DNA of 64,000 nucleotides from Pseudoduganella guangdongensis (GCF_009857475.1 NZ_WWCJ01000005.1:186001-250000); one strand, 5' to 3'; counted from the first letter of the stretch, positions 6,962 through 17,498 are shown. Numbers and translations are program-made. Notes: generated from the sequence alone by a model not told the origin.

Positions 6962-8164
6962 ATGAATGCCATCCATGCCTCGTTCCGGACCGCCCGAACA
7001 CAGCAACTTGCCGATGCCTTGCAGGCTGCGCGCAATTATACGCTGAGCCTTTTCGAATGCTTTGCCGCCGCCGGCCTGGATGCTGCGCAGCGTGTGCCGC
7101 AAATGCGCATCGTGAATCCACCGTTGTGGGAGCTGGGCCATACCGCCTGGTTCGCCGAATGGTTCATCCTGCGCGAAGCCGTCTCCAGCCACCCGGCGGA
7201 CGCACTCTACGCCTCCTTGCTGCGCAAGGGCGACGACTGGTTCGACTCGAATATGGTGCCGCACCGCAGCCGTTGGAGCCTGGACTTGCCGAGCACCGGC
7301 GGCGTAAAGACCTACTGCCACGAAGTGCTGGACCGCGTCCTGGACAAGCTGTCGCGCGAGCCCAACACGGACGAAGCGCTGTACCCCTACCGCCTGGCGC
7401 TGGCGCACGAGGACATGCACGGCGAAGCCTTCCTCTACACGCTGCAGACCCTCGGCCTGCAGGCGCCAGCGCACCTGACACACGACGAACGCGCCGCCGG
7501 CACCCCCGGCGACATCGGCTTTCCCGGCGGCACGCTGCAGCTAGGCAGCCCGGCCGGAGCGGGCGGCTTCGTTTTCGACAACGAAAAATACGCGCACCCC
7601 TGCTACGTCGCCCCGTTCCGCATGGACGCGACCCTGGTGAGCAACGCCCAGTACGCCGATTTTGTGGAGGATGGCGGCTATGAACGCCGCGAGTATTGGA
7701 GCAATGCCGGCGCCGACTGGCTGTTGCGGCAGGAGCGTTCAGCAGCGCGCTACTGGCAGCGCGACAACGGCCAATGGCGCACCATGCGCTTCGGCCGCCT
7801 GTGCACCTTATCGGCGCACGAGCCGGTGCGCCACGTCAGCCTGTACGAAGCGCAAGCCTACTGCGCCTGGGCCAACCGCCGCCTGCCGACGGAAATGGAA
7901 TGGGAGTACGCCGCCTTGCACGGCCACCCGGCGTTCCGCTGGGGCCAGCTGTGGGAGTGGACCGCATCGCCGTTCGAACCCTACCCCGGCTTCAGCGCCG
8001 ACCGCTACCGCGAGTATTCGGCGCCCTGGTTCAGCACCCACCAGGTATTGCGCGGCGCGTCGTTCGCCACCCCCTCGCGCCTGGGATCGGCCAAGTTCCG
8101 CAACTTCTACCTGCCCGAACGCGACGACATCTTCAACGGTTTCCGCACCTGCGCCTTTGAATGA
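6962..8164 (+). CDS. senA: Selenoneine synthase (SenA), EgtB-like iron oxygenase
   Basis: Joins a selenosugar to hercynine to make the selenium analogue of the ergothioneine intermediate, in the family of ergothioneine synthase EgtB. The 400-residue protein has an N-terminal DinB_2-type helical domain with the likely iron ligands H60 (LGHTAWF), H149 and H153 (LAHEDMHGEAF). A C-terminal formylglycine-generating-enzyme/C-type-lectin domain follows (about 185-400), with RLPTEMEWEYAA, WEWTASPF and the ending FNGFRTCAF. The start at 6962 removes a long extension that is only antisense to senB. Divergence from senB-senC is what separates SenA from a plain EgtB. No EgtD (hercynine-making) gene is in the window, so hercynine must come from elsewhere. 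Confidence 0.9.
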   Translation: MNAIHASFRTARTQQLADALQAARNYTLSLFECFAAAGLDAAQRVPQMRIVNPPLWELGHTAWFAEWFILREAVSSHPADALYASLLRKGDDWFDSNMVPHRSRWSLDLPSTGGVKTYCHEVLDRVLDKLSREPNTDEALYPYRLALAHEDMHGEAFLYTLQTLGLQAPAHLTHDERAAGTPGDIGFPGGTLQLGSPAGAGGFVFDNEKYAHPCYVAPFRMDATLVSNAQYADFVEDGGYERREYWSNAGADWLLRQERSAARYWQRDNGQWRTMRFGRLCTLSAHEPVRHVSLYEAQAYCAWANRRLPTEMEWEYAALHGHPAFRWGQLWEWTASPFEPYPGFSADRYREYSAPWFSTHQVLRGASFATPSRLGSAKFRNFYLPERDDIFNGFRTCAFE

Positions 8165-8244
8165 AATTCGGGGTCAGGTCTGACAATCGGACAAATGGTG
8201 CCCAAGGGCACCATTTGTCCGATTGTCAGACCTGACCCCGAATT
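8165..8244. repeat. 80-base perfect palindrome (family C), between convergent genes
   Basis: Two 39-base arms with only AA between them start AATTCGGGGTCAGGTCTGAC and include CAATCGGACA. The repeat starts immediately after the senA stop and ends 5 bases before the end of the opposite gene, so it can serve as a two-way terminator. A shorter copy with the same outer arms is at 27153-27217, which shows it is a dispersed repeat and not just a local terminator. Confidence 0.95.
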
Positions 8245-8249
8245 GGTTT

Positions 8250-10313
8250 TTACTTATTCAGGTGGTCATCCAGCCAGTTGATCACGGTTTTGTGCCACAT
8301 GATCGAGTTGGCTGGTTTCAGTACCCAGTGGTTTTCGTCCGGGAAGACCAGCAGCTGGGACTTGATGCCTTGGCGCTGCAGGGCGGCGAAGGTGCCCAAC
8401 GCCTGGGTGGTCGGGACGCGGAAGTCCAGGTCGCCCTGGATCACCAGCATCGGGGTCTTCCACTTCGCTACATGGTGCACCGGGTTGTGCTTTTCGTAGT
8501 TCTGCGGGTTGGCGTAGTAGGTGCCGCCGTTTTCCCATTCGGTGAACCACAGTTCTTCGGTGGCGTAGGCCATGCCGCGCTGGTCGAAGATGCCGTCGTG
8601 GTTGACGATGCACTTGAAGCCGTCGCTCCAGTTACCGGCGATCCAGTTCATCATGAAGCCGCCGTAGGAGGCGCCCAGGGCGCAGGCCTTGTTCCCGTCC
8701 AGGAAGTCGTACTTGGCGACGGCTGCCGCCATGCCTTTCTGCAGGTCTTCCAGCGGCTTGCCGCCCCAGTCGCCGCTGATTGAGTCGGTGAAGGCCTGGC
8801 CGTAGCCGGTGGAGCCGTGGAAGTCGATGAAGACAGTAGCGTAGCCGGCGCCGGCGTACACCTGCGGGTTCCAGCGGTAGCTCCAGCTGTTGCCGAAGCT
8901 GCCTTGCGGGCCGCCGTGCACCAGGAAGGCGATCGGGTATTTTTTGCCCGGTTCGTAGTTCCATGGCTTCATGACGTGGCCGTACACGGTTTCGCCGTTG
9001 GCGCCCTTGTACGAGAACTGTTCGAAGTCGGCCATCTTCACGTCTTTCAGGCGTTCCGCGTTGGCCCAGGTCAGCTGGCTGCCTTTCTGCTCGGCGCCTT
9101 CGGTCTTGAACTTGACCAGCTGGGCGCCGCCGGACAGGGAGGCGTGGGCTACCACGACGGTGTCTTTCTTCACGTCGAAGTCGCCGGCATAGCCTTTGCC
9201 AGTCAGCGCGGTGACTTTGCCGGATGCGGCGTCCAGCGAGAACAGGCGGTGGTTGCCGATATCGTCGGCGTTGGCCAGCAGGGCTTTGCCGTCTTCGCGC
9301 CACTTGTAGTCGGCGATGGAGCGGTCCCAGTCCTGCGCCAGCACGCGCTTCTTACCGGTGGCCACGTCCATCAGCACCATGTGGAAGCGGTCGGCTTCAA
9401 AGCCAGGGCGCTTCATCATCAGGTAGGCCAGGGTCTTGCCGTCCGGGGAGAACGATGGTTTGGCGTCCCATGCCGGGTTTTCGCCGGTCAGGTTGCGCGG
9501 GGTGGTGCCGCCGGCGGCCGCCACTTCGTACAGGTCGAAGTTGGTGGACCAGGATTCGCTCTTGCCGGCGACGCGCGCGGCGAAGACGATCTTCTGGCCG
9601 TCCGGGCTGAACTGGTAGTCGTCAGCGCCGCCGAACGGTTTGGAATGCACGTCGGCGTCCAGCGCGCCGCTCAGGCTGACCGCTGCGCCGGCTTTGCCGC
9701 TGGCGTCGACCGGGGCCGAGTACAGCACGTTGCGGCGGCCGTCTTTCCAGGTGTCCCAGTGGCGCACGAACATGTCGTTGTACAGCATGCCAGTGGCTTT
9801 GTTCTTGGCTTTGTCGTCCAGGCGCTTCTTGGTGCAGGCCAGGTCGGCGCAGTCGCGGAATACTTCGAAGGACATGGCCAGGCGGTCGCCCTTGGGCGAC
9901 AGGCGGAAGCTTTCCACGCCCACCGGGTAGTCGGTCACGCGCACCGCTTCGCCGCCGGCGCTGACCGGCAGGCGCCATACCTGGGCGGAGCCGGAACGGC
10001 CGCTCACGAAGTAGACGGCGTCGCCGGAGGCGGACCATTGCGGCTGGCTGCTGCTGGCATCGTGCTGGGTGAGCTGGACGGGCGTGGGTTTGGCCGCCTT
10101 CAGGTCGATCATCCACAGCTGCGTGATGCCGCGGTTCTTGTCCATATTGGTGGCGCGCACGGTGTACACCACGCGGCTTGCATCGGGCGACAGCGCTGGG
10201 CTGCCGACGCGGTCCATGCTCGCCAGGTCTTCGATGGTGAGGCCGCGCGGGGCGGCAACTGCACTGGTAGCTGCCGCGACGGCGGCGCCCAGTACCAGCA
10301 GGCGTAAGGTCAT
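8250..10313 (-). CDS. S9-family prolyl oligopeptidase-like exported peptidase
   Basis: 687 residues with a cleavable signal peptide (MTLRLLVLGAAVAAATSAVA). A beta-propeller of WD40/TolB-like repeats (about 30-420) is followed by an alpha/beta-hydrolase domain. The catalytic triad is visible: Ser in GASYGGFMMNW, Asp in GDLDFRVP, His in DENHWVL. Family members cleave dipeptides or acylated residues from peptides, here probably in the periplasm for nutrient peptide use. The start at 10313 is chosen over upstream codons because it begins the signal peptide and follows GGAGAT. Substrate preference is unknown. Confidence 0.92.
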   Translation of the reverse strand: MTLRLLVLGAAVAAATSAVAAPRGLTIEDLASMDRVGSPALSPDASRVVYTVRATNMDKNRGITQLWMIDLKAAKPTPVQLTQHDASSSQPQWSASGDAVYFVSGRSGSAQVWRLPVSAGGEAVRVTDYPVGVESFRLSPKGDRLAMSFEVFRDCADLACTKKRLDDKAKNKATGMLYNDMFVRHWDTWKDGRRNVLYSAPVDASGKAGAAVSLSGALDADVHSKPFGGADDYQFSPDGQKIVFAARVAGKSESWSTNFDLYEVAAAGGTTPRNLTGENPAWDAKPSFSPDGKTLAYLMMKRPGFEADRFHMVLMDVATGKKRVLAQDWDRSIADYKWREDGKALLANADDIGNHRLFSLDAASGKVTALTGKGYAGDFDVKKDTVVVAHASLSGGAQLVKFKTEGAEQKGSQLTWANAERLKDVKMADFEQFSYKGANGETVYGHVMKPWNYEPGKKYPIAFLVHGGPQGSFGNSWSYRWNPQVYAGAGYATVFIDFHGSTGYGQAFTDSISGDWGGKPLEDLQKGMAAAVAKYDFLDGNKACALGASYGGFMMNWIAGNWSDGFKCIVNHDGIFDQRGMAYATEELWFTEWENGGTYYANPQNYEKHNPVHHVAKWKTPMLVIQGDLDFRVPTTQALGTFAALQRQGIKSQLLVFPDENHWVLKPANSIMWHKTVINWLDDHLNK

Positions 10314-10389
10314 TCGGGATCTCCGGTCTGTTATCAAATCTGCCAGCTTGGTCGCCGGCAAACGGGGATGATACTGTAATATTTCGCGC

Positions 10390-12222
10390 ATGGAGATCAA
10401 CGCGAAAAAAATTGCGGTCTGGGGCCTGACCGGGGCTACTGCGGCCCTGTGCGCGGGTGCGGTGCTGGTGACGCAGACCTGGTATTCGAAGCCGCTCAAA
10501 CTGGAGTGGTTTTATATGCGCGCCTTCGCCTCGGCCGCCTTGAAAAGCCCGGAGATGATGTCGCAACTGCGCGTGCTGCCCGGCTGGCTCGATTTCCATA
10601 GCACGCGTCTGGATGATGAGTCGCCCGGGCGCCGGCAGGAAATCCTGCAGGACATGCGCGACAACCTGGCCATGCTGGACCGCTACGACCGCAATGCGCT
10701 GGGACGCGAGGCGCAGCTGTCCTACGACACCTTGCACTACTACCTGACCAACAAGATCGAGGGCGGCCGTTTCTACCTGCACGACTTCCCGGTCAACCAG
10801 ATGCACGGCCTGCAAAGCGCGCTGCCTGAATTCATGGCCGACGTGCACCAGGTCACCACGCGCGGCGAGGCCGAGGACTATATCGCCCGCCTGCACAAGT
10901 TCCCGCGCAAATTCGAGCAATTGCTTGAACTGCTGCGCGCGCAGGAGGCGGCCGGCATCCAGCCGCCGCAATTCCTGGTCGAGAAGGTGCTGCTGCAAAT
11001 GCACGGCTTTGCCGGGCGGCCGGCGCGCGAGAATATGCTGTACACCAGCTTCAAGTCGAAGCTGGAGGCGATCCCGCTGGCCGATATGGATGAGAAAGTG
11101 CGCGCTGAATTGCTGCAGGGCGCGGCCGATGCAATCCAGAGGAGCGTCTATCCCGCCTACGCGGAACTGGTGCGCCATTTCGTTGCCTTGCAGGGGCGCG
11201 TCAGCCGCAACAACGGCGCCTGGTCGCTGCCGAATGGCGAGGAATACTACGCCTGGTGCGTGCGCCACCATACCTCCACCAACCTGACCCCGCAGCGCGT
11301 GCATGAACTGGGCCTGGCCGACGTGGAGCGCGTGAGCGGCATCATGGACCGCTTGCTGGCCGAGCAGGGGCTGGAGCAGGGCACGGTGGGCGAGCGCATG
11401 CAAAGCCTGATGCGCGACCCGCGCTACCGTTTCCCGGATACGGAGGAGGGCCGCAAAGCCATGCTGGCGGAGTACCGCGCCATCATGCAGGAGGCCGAGG
11501 AAAAGCTGTCCAGCGCCTTCCTCGTGCATCCGAAGACGGCGATCGAAGTGCGTCCCGCGCCGACCCAGTCGGCCGCCACCGCGCCCACCGCTTATTACAT
11601 CCCCGGCGCGCTGGATGGCACGCGGCCCGGCGTGTTCTACGCGAACATGCGCTCGCTGAACGATATTCCGCGCTTCGGCATGCGCAGCACCGTGTTCCAC
11701 GAAGTCATGCCGGGCCACCATTTCCAGGTATCGCTGGCGCAGGAAATGAAGGGCGTGCCTTTCTTCCGCCGCGTCATTTCCTTCTCCGCCTACCAGGAGG
11801 GCTGGGGCCTGTACGCCGAACGCCTGGCCTCGGAGATGGGCCTGACGCCGCAGCCGCTCGACCAACTGGGCCGCCTGCGCGATGAAATGATGCGCGCGGT
11901 GCGGCTGGTGGTCGATACCGGCATCCACTACAAGCGCTGGTCGCGCGAGGAGGCCATCGCGTATATGGTGGAGAACACCGGCATGGCGCCCAAGGAGGCG
12001 AGCGTCGAAGTGGAGCGCTATTTCGTCTCGCCCGGGCAGGCCCTGGCCTATAAGGTGGGCCAGCTGACCATCCTCGGCCTGCGCGAGCACGCGCGCAGGG
12101 AGCTGGGCGACAAATTCGACCTGAAGGAATTCCACCACGAGATCCTGGGCCACGGCGCCTTGCCGATGACGGTGCTGGAGCGGGTGGTGGAAGACTGGAT
12201 CGCAAAACGACAAGGGCATTGA
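10390..12222 (+). CDS. DUF885 family protein, predicted membrane-anchored metallopeptidase
   Basis: 610 residues with one N-terminal membrane segment (about 9-28) and a large DUF885 domain. The domain carries HEVMPGHHFQ, fitting a zinc site of the HExxxGH type seen in this family and in M32-like peptidases, with a second conserved stretch YQEGWGLYAERL. The rest should lie outside the inner membrane. It is divergent from the S9 peptidase, 76 bases apart, which suggests a shared role in peptide breakdown, though only by position. Family assignment is firm; activity is inferred. Confidence 0.85.
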   Translation: MEINAKKIAVWGLTGATAALCAGAVLVTQTWYSKPLKLEWFYMRAFASAALKSPEMMSQLRVLPGWLDFHSTRLDDESPGRRQEILQDMRDNLAMLDRYDRNALGREAQLSYDTLHYYLTNKIEGGRFYLHDFPVNQMHGLQSALPEFMADVHQVTTRGEAEDYIARLHKFPRKFEQLLELLRAQEAAGIQPPQFLVEKVLLQMHGFAGRPARENMLYTSFKSKLEAIPLADMDEKVRAELLQGAADAIQRSVYPAYAELVRHFVALQGRVSRNNGAWSLPNGEEYYAWCVRHHTSTNLTPQRVHELGLADVERVSGIMDRLLAEQGLEQGTVGERMQSLMRDPRYRFPDTEEGRKAMLAEYRAIMQEAEEKLSSAFLVHPKTAIEVRPAPTQSAATAPTAYYIPGALDGTRPGVFYANMRSLNDIPRFGMRSTVFHEVMPGHHFQVSLAQEMKGVPFFRRVISFSAYQEGWGLYAERLASEMGLTPQPLDQLGRLRDEMMRAVRLVVDTGIHYKRWSREEAIAYMVENTGMAPKEASVEVERYFVSPGQALAYKVGQLTILGLREHARRELGDKFDLKEFHHEILGHGALPMTVLERVVEDWIAKRQGH

Positions 12223-12278
12223 CATCGTTTACTTAAATGCTAATATATCGGACATCGATATACCGATGGCCGATATAT
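12219..12278 (+). promoter_or_regulatory. Strong promoter with PadR-like inverted repeat before the DUF2812 gene
   Basis: TTGACA (12219-12224), 16 bases, TAATAT (12241-12246) preceded by TG (an extended -10) form the best promoter in the window; the -35 overlaps the DUF885 stop codon. An inverted repeat ATATATCGG (12243-12251) and CCGATATAT (12270-12278) runs from the -10 to the start codon at 12277, with a further ATCGATAT in its centre. AT-rich operators of this kind are used by PadR-type repressors, and DUF2812 genes are commonly next to padR; no padR is present here. Confidence 0.65.
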
Positions 12279-12792
12279 GAAGAAGCTTGTCTGGAAATTC
12301 AAATGGTTCTGGGATGACGCCGACCACACCTTCGAGCGCTGGCTGGAGCAAAAGGCGCGCGAGGGCCTGCACCTGAAGCGCGTGCACGCCATGCGCATGC
12401 TCTTCGCGTTCGAGCGCGGCCAACCCGCCGCAGTGAATTACCGCATCGACTTCCGCCTGACCCGCGCCGACGCCCATTACCTGCAGTTGTTCGAGGACGC
12501 CGGCTGGCAGCGCGTGGACGAGCAGTTGGGCTGGCAGTTCTGGCGCGCGCCGGCCGGCACCGCGCGCACGACCGAAATCTTCACCGACGCCGAGTCGATG
12601 GGGCGCAAGTACAAATACCTGATCGGGCTGTTCGTCGTGCCGCTCCTGCTGCAACTGCCGTACACGGTCAAACATCTCAGCAGCGGCAGGCCCGGTCTCA
12701 TTGCCATGGTGGTCGGCCTGCATGCGCTGTGCTTCTATTGCGTGGCGCGGCTGGTCAAGCGCTTGCGAAGTTTGCGTAGTCCCGGGGCCTGA
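12277..12792 (+). CDS. DUF2812 domain membrane protein
   Basis: 171 residues: an N-terminal DUF2812 domain (about 1-105, KKLVWKFKWFWDDADHTFERWLEQKA, with GWQFWRA near residue 90) and two membrane segments near 117-136 and 142-160. DUF2812 proteins are typically encoded beside PadR regulators and are thought to affect stress or membrane functions; no activity is established. It is the first gene of a likely operon with the hydrolase and ABC genes downstream, and its start codon lies inside the operator-like repeat. Confidence 0.8.
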   Translation: MKKLVWKFKWFWDDADHTFERWLEQKAREGLHLKRVHAMRMLFAFERGQPAAVNYRIDFRLTRADAHYLQLFEDAGWQRVDEQLGWQFWRAPAGTARTTEIFTDAESMGRKYKYLIGLFVVPLLLQLPYTVKHLSSGRPGLIAMVVGLHALCFYCVARLVKRLRSLRSPGA

Positions 12793-12828
12793 TCGCCCAC
12801 AACCTATTCTTACCCGAGGAGTTAACGA

Positions 12829-14262
12829 ATGAAATTGCGAGTTTCATGGTCGGCGCTCGTCCTGACGCTGGCCGCACTGCTGGCGCTGGACGCCAAGGCG
12901 GCCGCCCAGCCTGGGCGCGGCTGTCACCTGCGCGGCAGCGAGGAATCCCTGCGCTGCCACGCTATCAATGTACCGCTCGACCCGCAGCGCAAGGAAGCGG
13001 GCCAGCTCAAGCTGCATGTGGCGGTGGCGCCGGCTTTCCGCCCGATTCCGAACAGCGATCCGGTGTTTGTGCTGGCTGGCGGCCCGGGCGAGGCCGGTTC
13101 GGACGTGGTGGCACTGCTGGAATCCACCTTCAAGCGCTTGCGCGCCACGCGCGATATCGTCTTTATCGACCAGCGCGGCACGGGCCTGTCCGGCAAGCTG
13201 CGTTGCGACGACCCGCAGCTGGACGATGCGGCCACCGAAAGCCAGATGACCGCCGCGATCGGCAAATGCCTGTCCGCGATCAAGCAGCCGCTTAACTTGT
13301 ACACCACCGCCAACGCCGCCGCCGATATCGAACAGGTGCGCCTGGCGCTGGGCTATGGCAAGGTGAACATCTTCGGCGGCTCCTACGGCACCCGACTGGG
13401 GCAGCATTATGCGCGCAGTTATCCAGCCAGCGTGCGCACCCTGATCCTGGATGGCGTGGCCGCGCCGGAGCAGGTGATCCCGGCCGCCGCGCAGGATGCC
13501 CAGCAAGCCCTGGACGGTATCTTCAAACGCTGCGCCGAGGACAAGGCTTGCGCCGCGGCTTATCCGCAGCTTGCCAAGGAATTCGAGACTGTGCTGGCGC
13601 GCGTCAACGCCGGATCGGTCAAGCTGGACTTCGCCCACCCGCGCAATATGAAGCGCCTGCAGCTGCCGCTGACCAACCTGCGCTTCGTGTCGGTGATCCA
13701 TTCCACGCTGTACTCGCCGCATGACAGCCAGCGCCTGCCGTACATCATCCACAACGCGTATGAAGGCAACTGGGGCCCGTTCCTGGCGCGCGCCTACGTC
13801 ACCACCGACTACTCGCCGGAAGGCCTGATCGCCATGCCGCTGCACCTGGCCGTGGTCTGCAGCGAAGACATCCCGCGCCTGACCGAAGAGGCACGTGTGG
13901 CCGATGAACGCGGTTCCTTCCTGCGCGGCCACGCTGGCCGTATCGCCAGCCTGTGCCCGCTGCTGAAAGTGCCCGCCGCGCCGGCGCAGGCAGTGAGCCA
14001 GATCAGCGCGCCGACCTTGCTCCTGTCCGGCGCCCAGGACCCGGTCACGCCGCCGCGCCGCGCCGAAAGCGCCGCCAAGGCCATGAGCAAGGCCAAGCAC
14101 ATCGTGGTCGCCAATGCCGGCCATGGCGTGTCGCGCCTGGGCTGCGTGCCGCGCCTGATGCGCGAATTCCTCGATAAACCGGAAGCGAATGTGGACAGCA
14201 GCTGCCTGCGCGAGATCGCACCGATCCCGTTCCAGCTTGGCCACGCCGGCGCCAAACCCTGA
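12829..14262 (+). CDS. Exported alpha/beta hydrolase, tripeptidyl-aminopeptidase-like
   Basis: 477 residues with a signal peptide (LVLTLAALLALDAKAAAQ). The fold carries the oxyanion-loop motif VLAGGPGEAGS, FIDQRGTGLS, and the nucleophile in GGSYGTRLGQHYARSYP. A TAP-like C-terminal domain has Asp in LLSGAQDPVTPP and His in VANAGHGVSRL. This matches prolyl/tripeptidyl aminopeptidases of the S33 type acting outside the cytoplasm. A good ribosome site (GAGGAGTTAACG) precedes the ATG. It lies between the DUF2812 gene and the ABC exporter genes on the same strand with short gaps, hence probably one transcript; why these are together is unknown. Confidence 0.87.
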   Translation: MKLRVSWSALVLTLAALLALDAKAAAQPGRGCHLRGSEESLRCHAINVPLDPQRKEAGQLKLHVAVAPAFRPIPNSDPVFVLAGGPGEAGSDVVALLESTFKRLRATRDIVFIDQRGTGLSGKLRCDDPQLDDAATESQMTAAIGKCLSAIKQPLNLYTTANAAADIEQVRLALGYGKVNIFGGSYGTRLGQHYARSYPASVRTLILDGVAAPEQVIPAAAQDAQQALDGIFKRCAEDKACAAAYPQLAKEFETVLARVNAGSVKLDFAHPRNMKRLQLPLTNLRFVSVIHSTLYSPHDSQRLPYIIHNAYEGNWGPFLARAYVTTDYSPEGLIAMPLHLAVVCSEDIPRLTEEARVADERGSFLRGHAGRIASLCPLLKVPAAPAQAVSQISAPTLLLSGAQDPVTPPRRAESAAKAMSKAKHIVVANAGHGVSRLGCVPRLMREFLDKPEANVDSSCLREIAPIPFQLGHAGAKP

Positions 14263-14273
14263 AAGGACGCAAG

Positions 14274-15008
14274 ATGATCCACGTAGAAGACGTACATAAG
14301 AGCTTTGGCGATTTCGCTGCGCTGGCGGGCGTCAGCTTCACCGTGGCCGACGGCCGCGCCACCGCGCTGCTCGGCCCGAACGGCGCCGGCAAGACCACGC
14401 TGATGCGCACCCTGGTTGGGCTGCTCAAACGCGACCGGGGCTCGGTCAGCATCGACGGCGTCGATCCGGATAAGGACCCGATGGGCGCGCGCCGCAGCAT
14501 CGGCCTGTTGACCGACCAATTCGGCCTGTACGAACGCCTGACCACGCGCGAATACCTGGAGTATTTCGGCCAGATCAACCGCATGGACAAAGCCGCCATC
14601 AAGCAGCGCATCGAGGAAGTGACCGAGCTGCTCGGCCTGGGCGAGTTCCTGGAGCGTAACTGCAAGGGCTTCTCGCAAGGCCAGCGCATCAAGGTGGCCC
14701 TGGCGCGCACCTTGCTGCACCGCCCGCGCAACCTGCTGCTGGACGAACCGACCCGCGGCCTGGACGTGATGAGCACGCGCGCCCTGCGCCGCGCCCTGAC
14801 CAAGCTGCGCGAGGAGGGCTGCTGCATCATCCTGGCCACCCACGTCATGCAGGAGGTGACGCATTTGTGCGACGACGTGATCGTGATCGCGAACGGCAAA
14901 ACGGTAGCGCAGGGCACTCCGCTGCAGCTTTGTGAACAAACTGGTATCGCCAACCTGGAAGACGCTTTCGTCCACCTGGTCGGCACGGAAGAGGGGATCG
15001 CAGCATGA
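14274..15008 (+). CDS. ABC transporter ATP-binding protein (NatA type)
   Basis: 244 residues with Walker A (LLGPNGAGKTTLMRTL, about 36), Q-loop TDQFGLYERLT, signature FSQGQR, Walker B (LLLDEPTRGLD) and the H-switch (LATHVMQEV). It powers the permease encoded next; the genes overlap by 4 bases. The pair resembles NatAB sodium or drug exporters. Substrate is not readable from sequence. Confidence 0.9.
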   Translation: MIHVEDVHKSFGDFAALAGVSFTVADGRATALLGPNGAGKTTLMRTLVGLLKRDRGSVSIDGVDPDKDPMGARRSIGLLTDQFGLYERLTTREYLEYFGQINRMDKAAIKQRIEEVTELLGLGEFLERNCKGFSQGQRIKVALARTLLHRPRNLLLDEPTRGLDVMSTRALRRALTKLREEGCCIILATHVMQEVTHLCDDVIVIANGKTVAQGTPLQLCEQTGIANLEDAFVHLVGTEEGIAA

Positions 15009-16189
15009 TGCCGCAATTTTTAGTCGTAATGAAAAAAGAGCTGGTCGAGGCGATCCGCGACAAGCGCACCCTGAACATGCTGCTGATGTTCGTGTTCATG
15101 TATCCCGCCATGGTCGGCTTCATGCTGCACATGCAGATCAAGCGCGGCACCAGCACCGAGAAGGTCGGCATCGACATGGTGGTGGTGGGCGCGGCGCAGG
15201 CGCCCAACCTGGTCAACTACCTGACCCAGAAAAACGTCAACGTCACGCCGAAAGAGAGCATGAGCGAGGCCGACATCGCCAAGCTGCTGAGCGAGAAGAA
15301 GACTGCCGCCGTGCTGAAACTGGGCGAGAAGTTCAGCGAATACTACGAAGACCTGCGCCCGGCGCCGCTGGAGCTGTGGTTCGATTCCTCGGTGGAGAAA
15401 GCGTCCCAGCGGCGCGAGCTGGAAACCATGCTGCGCGAATACGGCAACGGCATCGCAGGCGCGCGCCTGCTGGCGCACGGCGTTTCGCCGGCCACGCTGT
15501 CGCCGCTTGCGCTGCAACGCTACGACACGGCGGATAGCACGACGCGCTCCAATACCCGCATCGGCATGTTCCTCGGCATGTTCTTTGTACCGGCCTGCAT
15601 CTTCGGCCTGGCGGCGGCGATCGACAGCACCGCCGGCGAACGCGAACGCCGCTCGCTGGAAGTGCTGATCTCGCAGCCGATGCGCGCTTTCGACCTGGTG
15701 GCCGGCAAGTGGCTGGCGGCATCCGCGCTGGCGGCGATCGGCCTGGCGTTTGAGCTGGGGGTGGCGCACGCGGTGCTGAAATACCTGCCGCTGGAAGAAA
15801 TCGGCCTGTCGTGGCGTGTGGATATCCCGATGCTGCTGCTGGTGATTGCCACCGCGATTCCGCTGTGCCTGATGATTGGCGCGCTGCAGGTGGCGATGGC
15901 GATGAATTCGCGCACTTTCAAGGAAGCGCAGGCCACGGCGGGTATCGTGACCTTCATCCCGATGCTGCCGGTGTTTATCGTGCCGGCGCTGGACCTGACC
16001 ACCAAGGACTGGATGTACGCGGTGCCGCTGCTGGGCAACCAGACCATGTTCCAGGCCATGGCCACCGGCCAGTCGCTGGGCGTGATGCCCTACCTGCTGG
16101 CCTGCGCCTTGCCGCTGGTGCTGGCGTTTGCGGCGGTCGCTTTCGCAACGCGCCGCATGTCGAGCGAGAAGTACGTGCTGGGCGTGTAA
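15005..16189 (+). CDS. ABC transporter permease (NatB type)
   Basis: 394 residues. One membrane segment near the N-terminus (about 22-40) is followed by a large external domain (about 45-180). Five or six membrane segments then follow from about 190 to the C-terminus (MFLGMFFVPACIFGLAAAI and later segments), the ABC-2/NatB topology of exporters. ERERRSLEVLISQPM after the second segment is the conserved cytoplasmic coupling loop of this class. The start overlaps the ATPase gene stop (ATGA). The gene ends at a strong palindrome. Confidence 0.9.
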   Translation: MMPQFLVVMKKELVEAIRDKRTLNMLLMFVFMYPAMVGFMLHMQIKRGTSTEKVGIDMVVVGAAQAPNLVNYLTQKNVNVTPKESMSEADIAKLLSEKKTAAVLKLGEKFSEYYEDLRPAPLELWFDSSVEKASQRRELETMLREYGNGIAGARLLAHGVSPATLSPLALQRYDTADSTTRSNTRIGMFLGMFFVPACIFGLAAAIDSTAGERERRSLEVLISQPMRAFDLVAGKWLAASALAAIGLAFELGVAHAVLKYLPLEEIGLSWRVDIPMLLLVIATAIPLCLMIGALQVAMAMNSRTFKEAQATAGIVTFIPMLPVFIVPALDLTTKDWMYAVPLLGNQTMFQAMATGQSLGVMPYLLACALPLVLAFAAVAFATRRMSSEKYVLGV

Positions 16190-16197
16190 TGTTGCAG

Positions 16198-16259
16198 AAA
16201 AAATGGGGACGTACCCCATTTTTTCGCGCAGCGAAAAATGGGGTACGTCCCCATTTTTT
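16198..16259. repeat. 62-base palindrome (family B), two-way terminator between convergent genes
   Basis: Nearly perfect inverted repeat with outer AAAAAATGGGGACGTACCCC and its complement, closed by a small CGC-GCA-GCG tip; T runs lie on both strands, so it fits a bidirectional terminator. It lies between the NatB gene and the malic enzyme gene. The same outer sequence is at 55497-55558 and its first bases recur at 63991-64000, so this is a dispersed repeat family. Confidence 0.93.
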
Positions 16260-16265
16260 ACTCGG

Positions 16266-17498
<1,233 letters not shown>

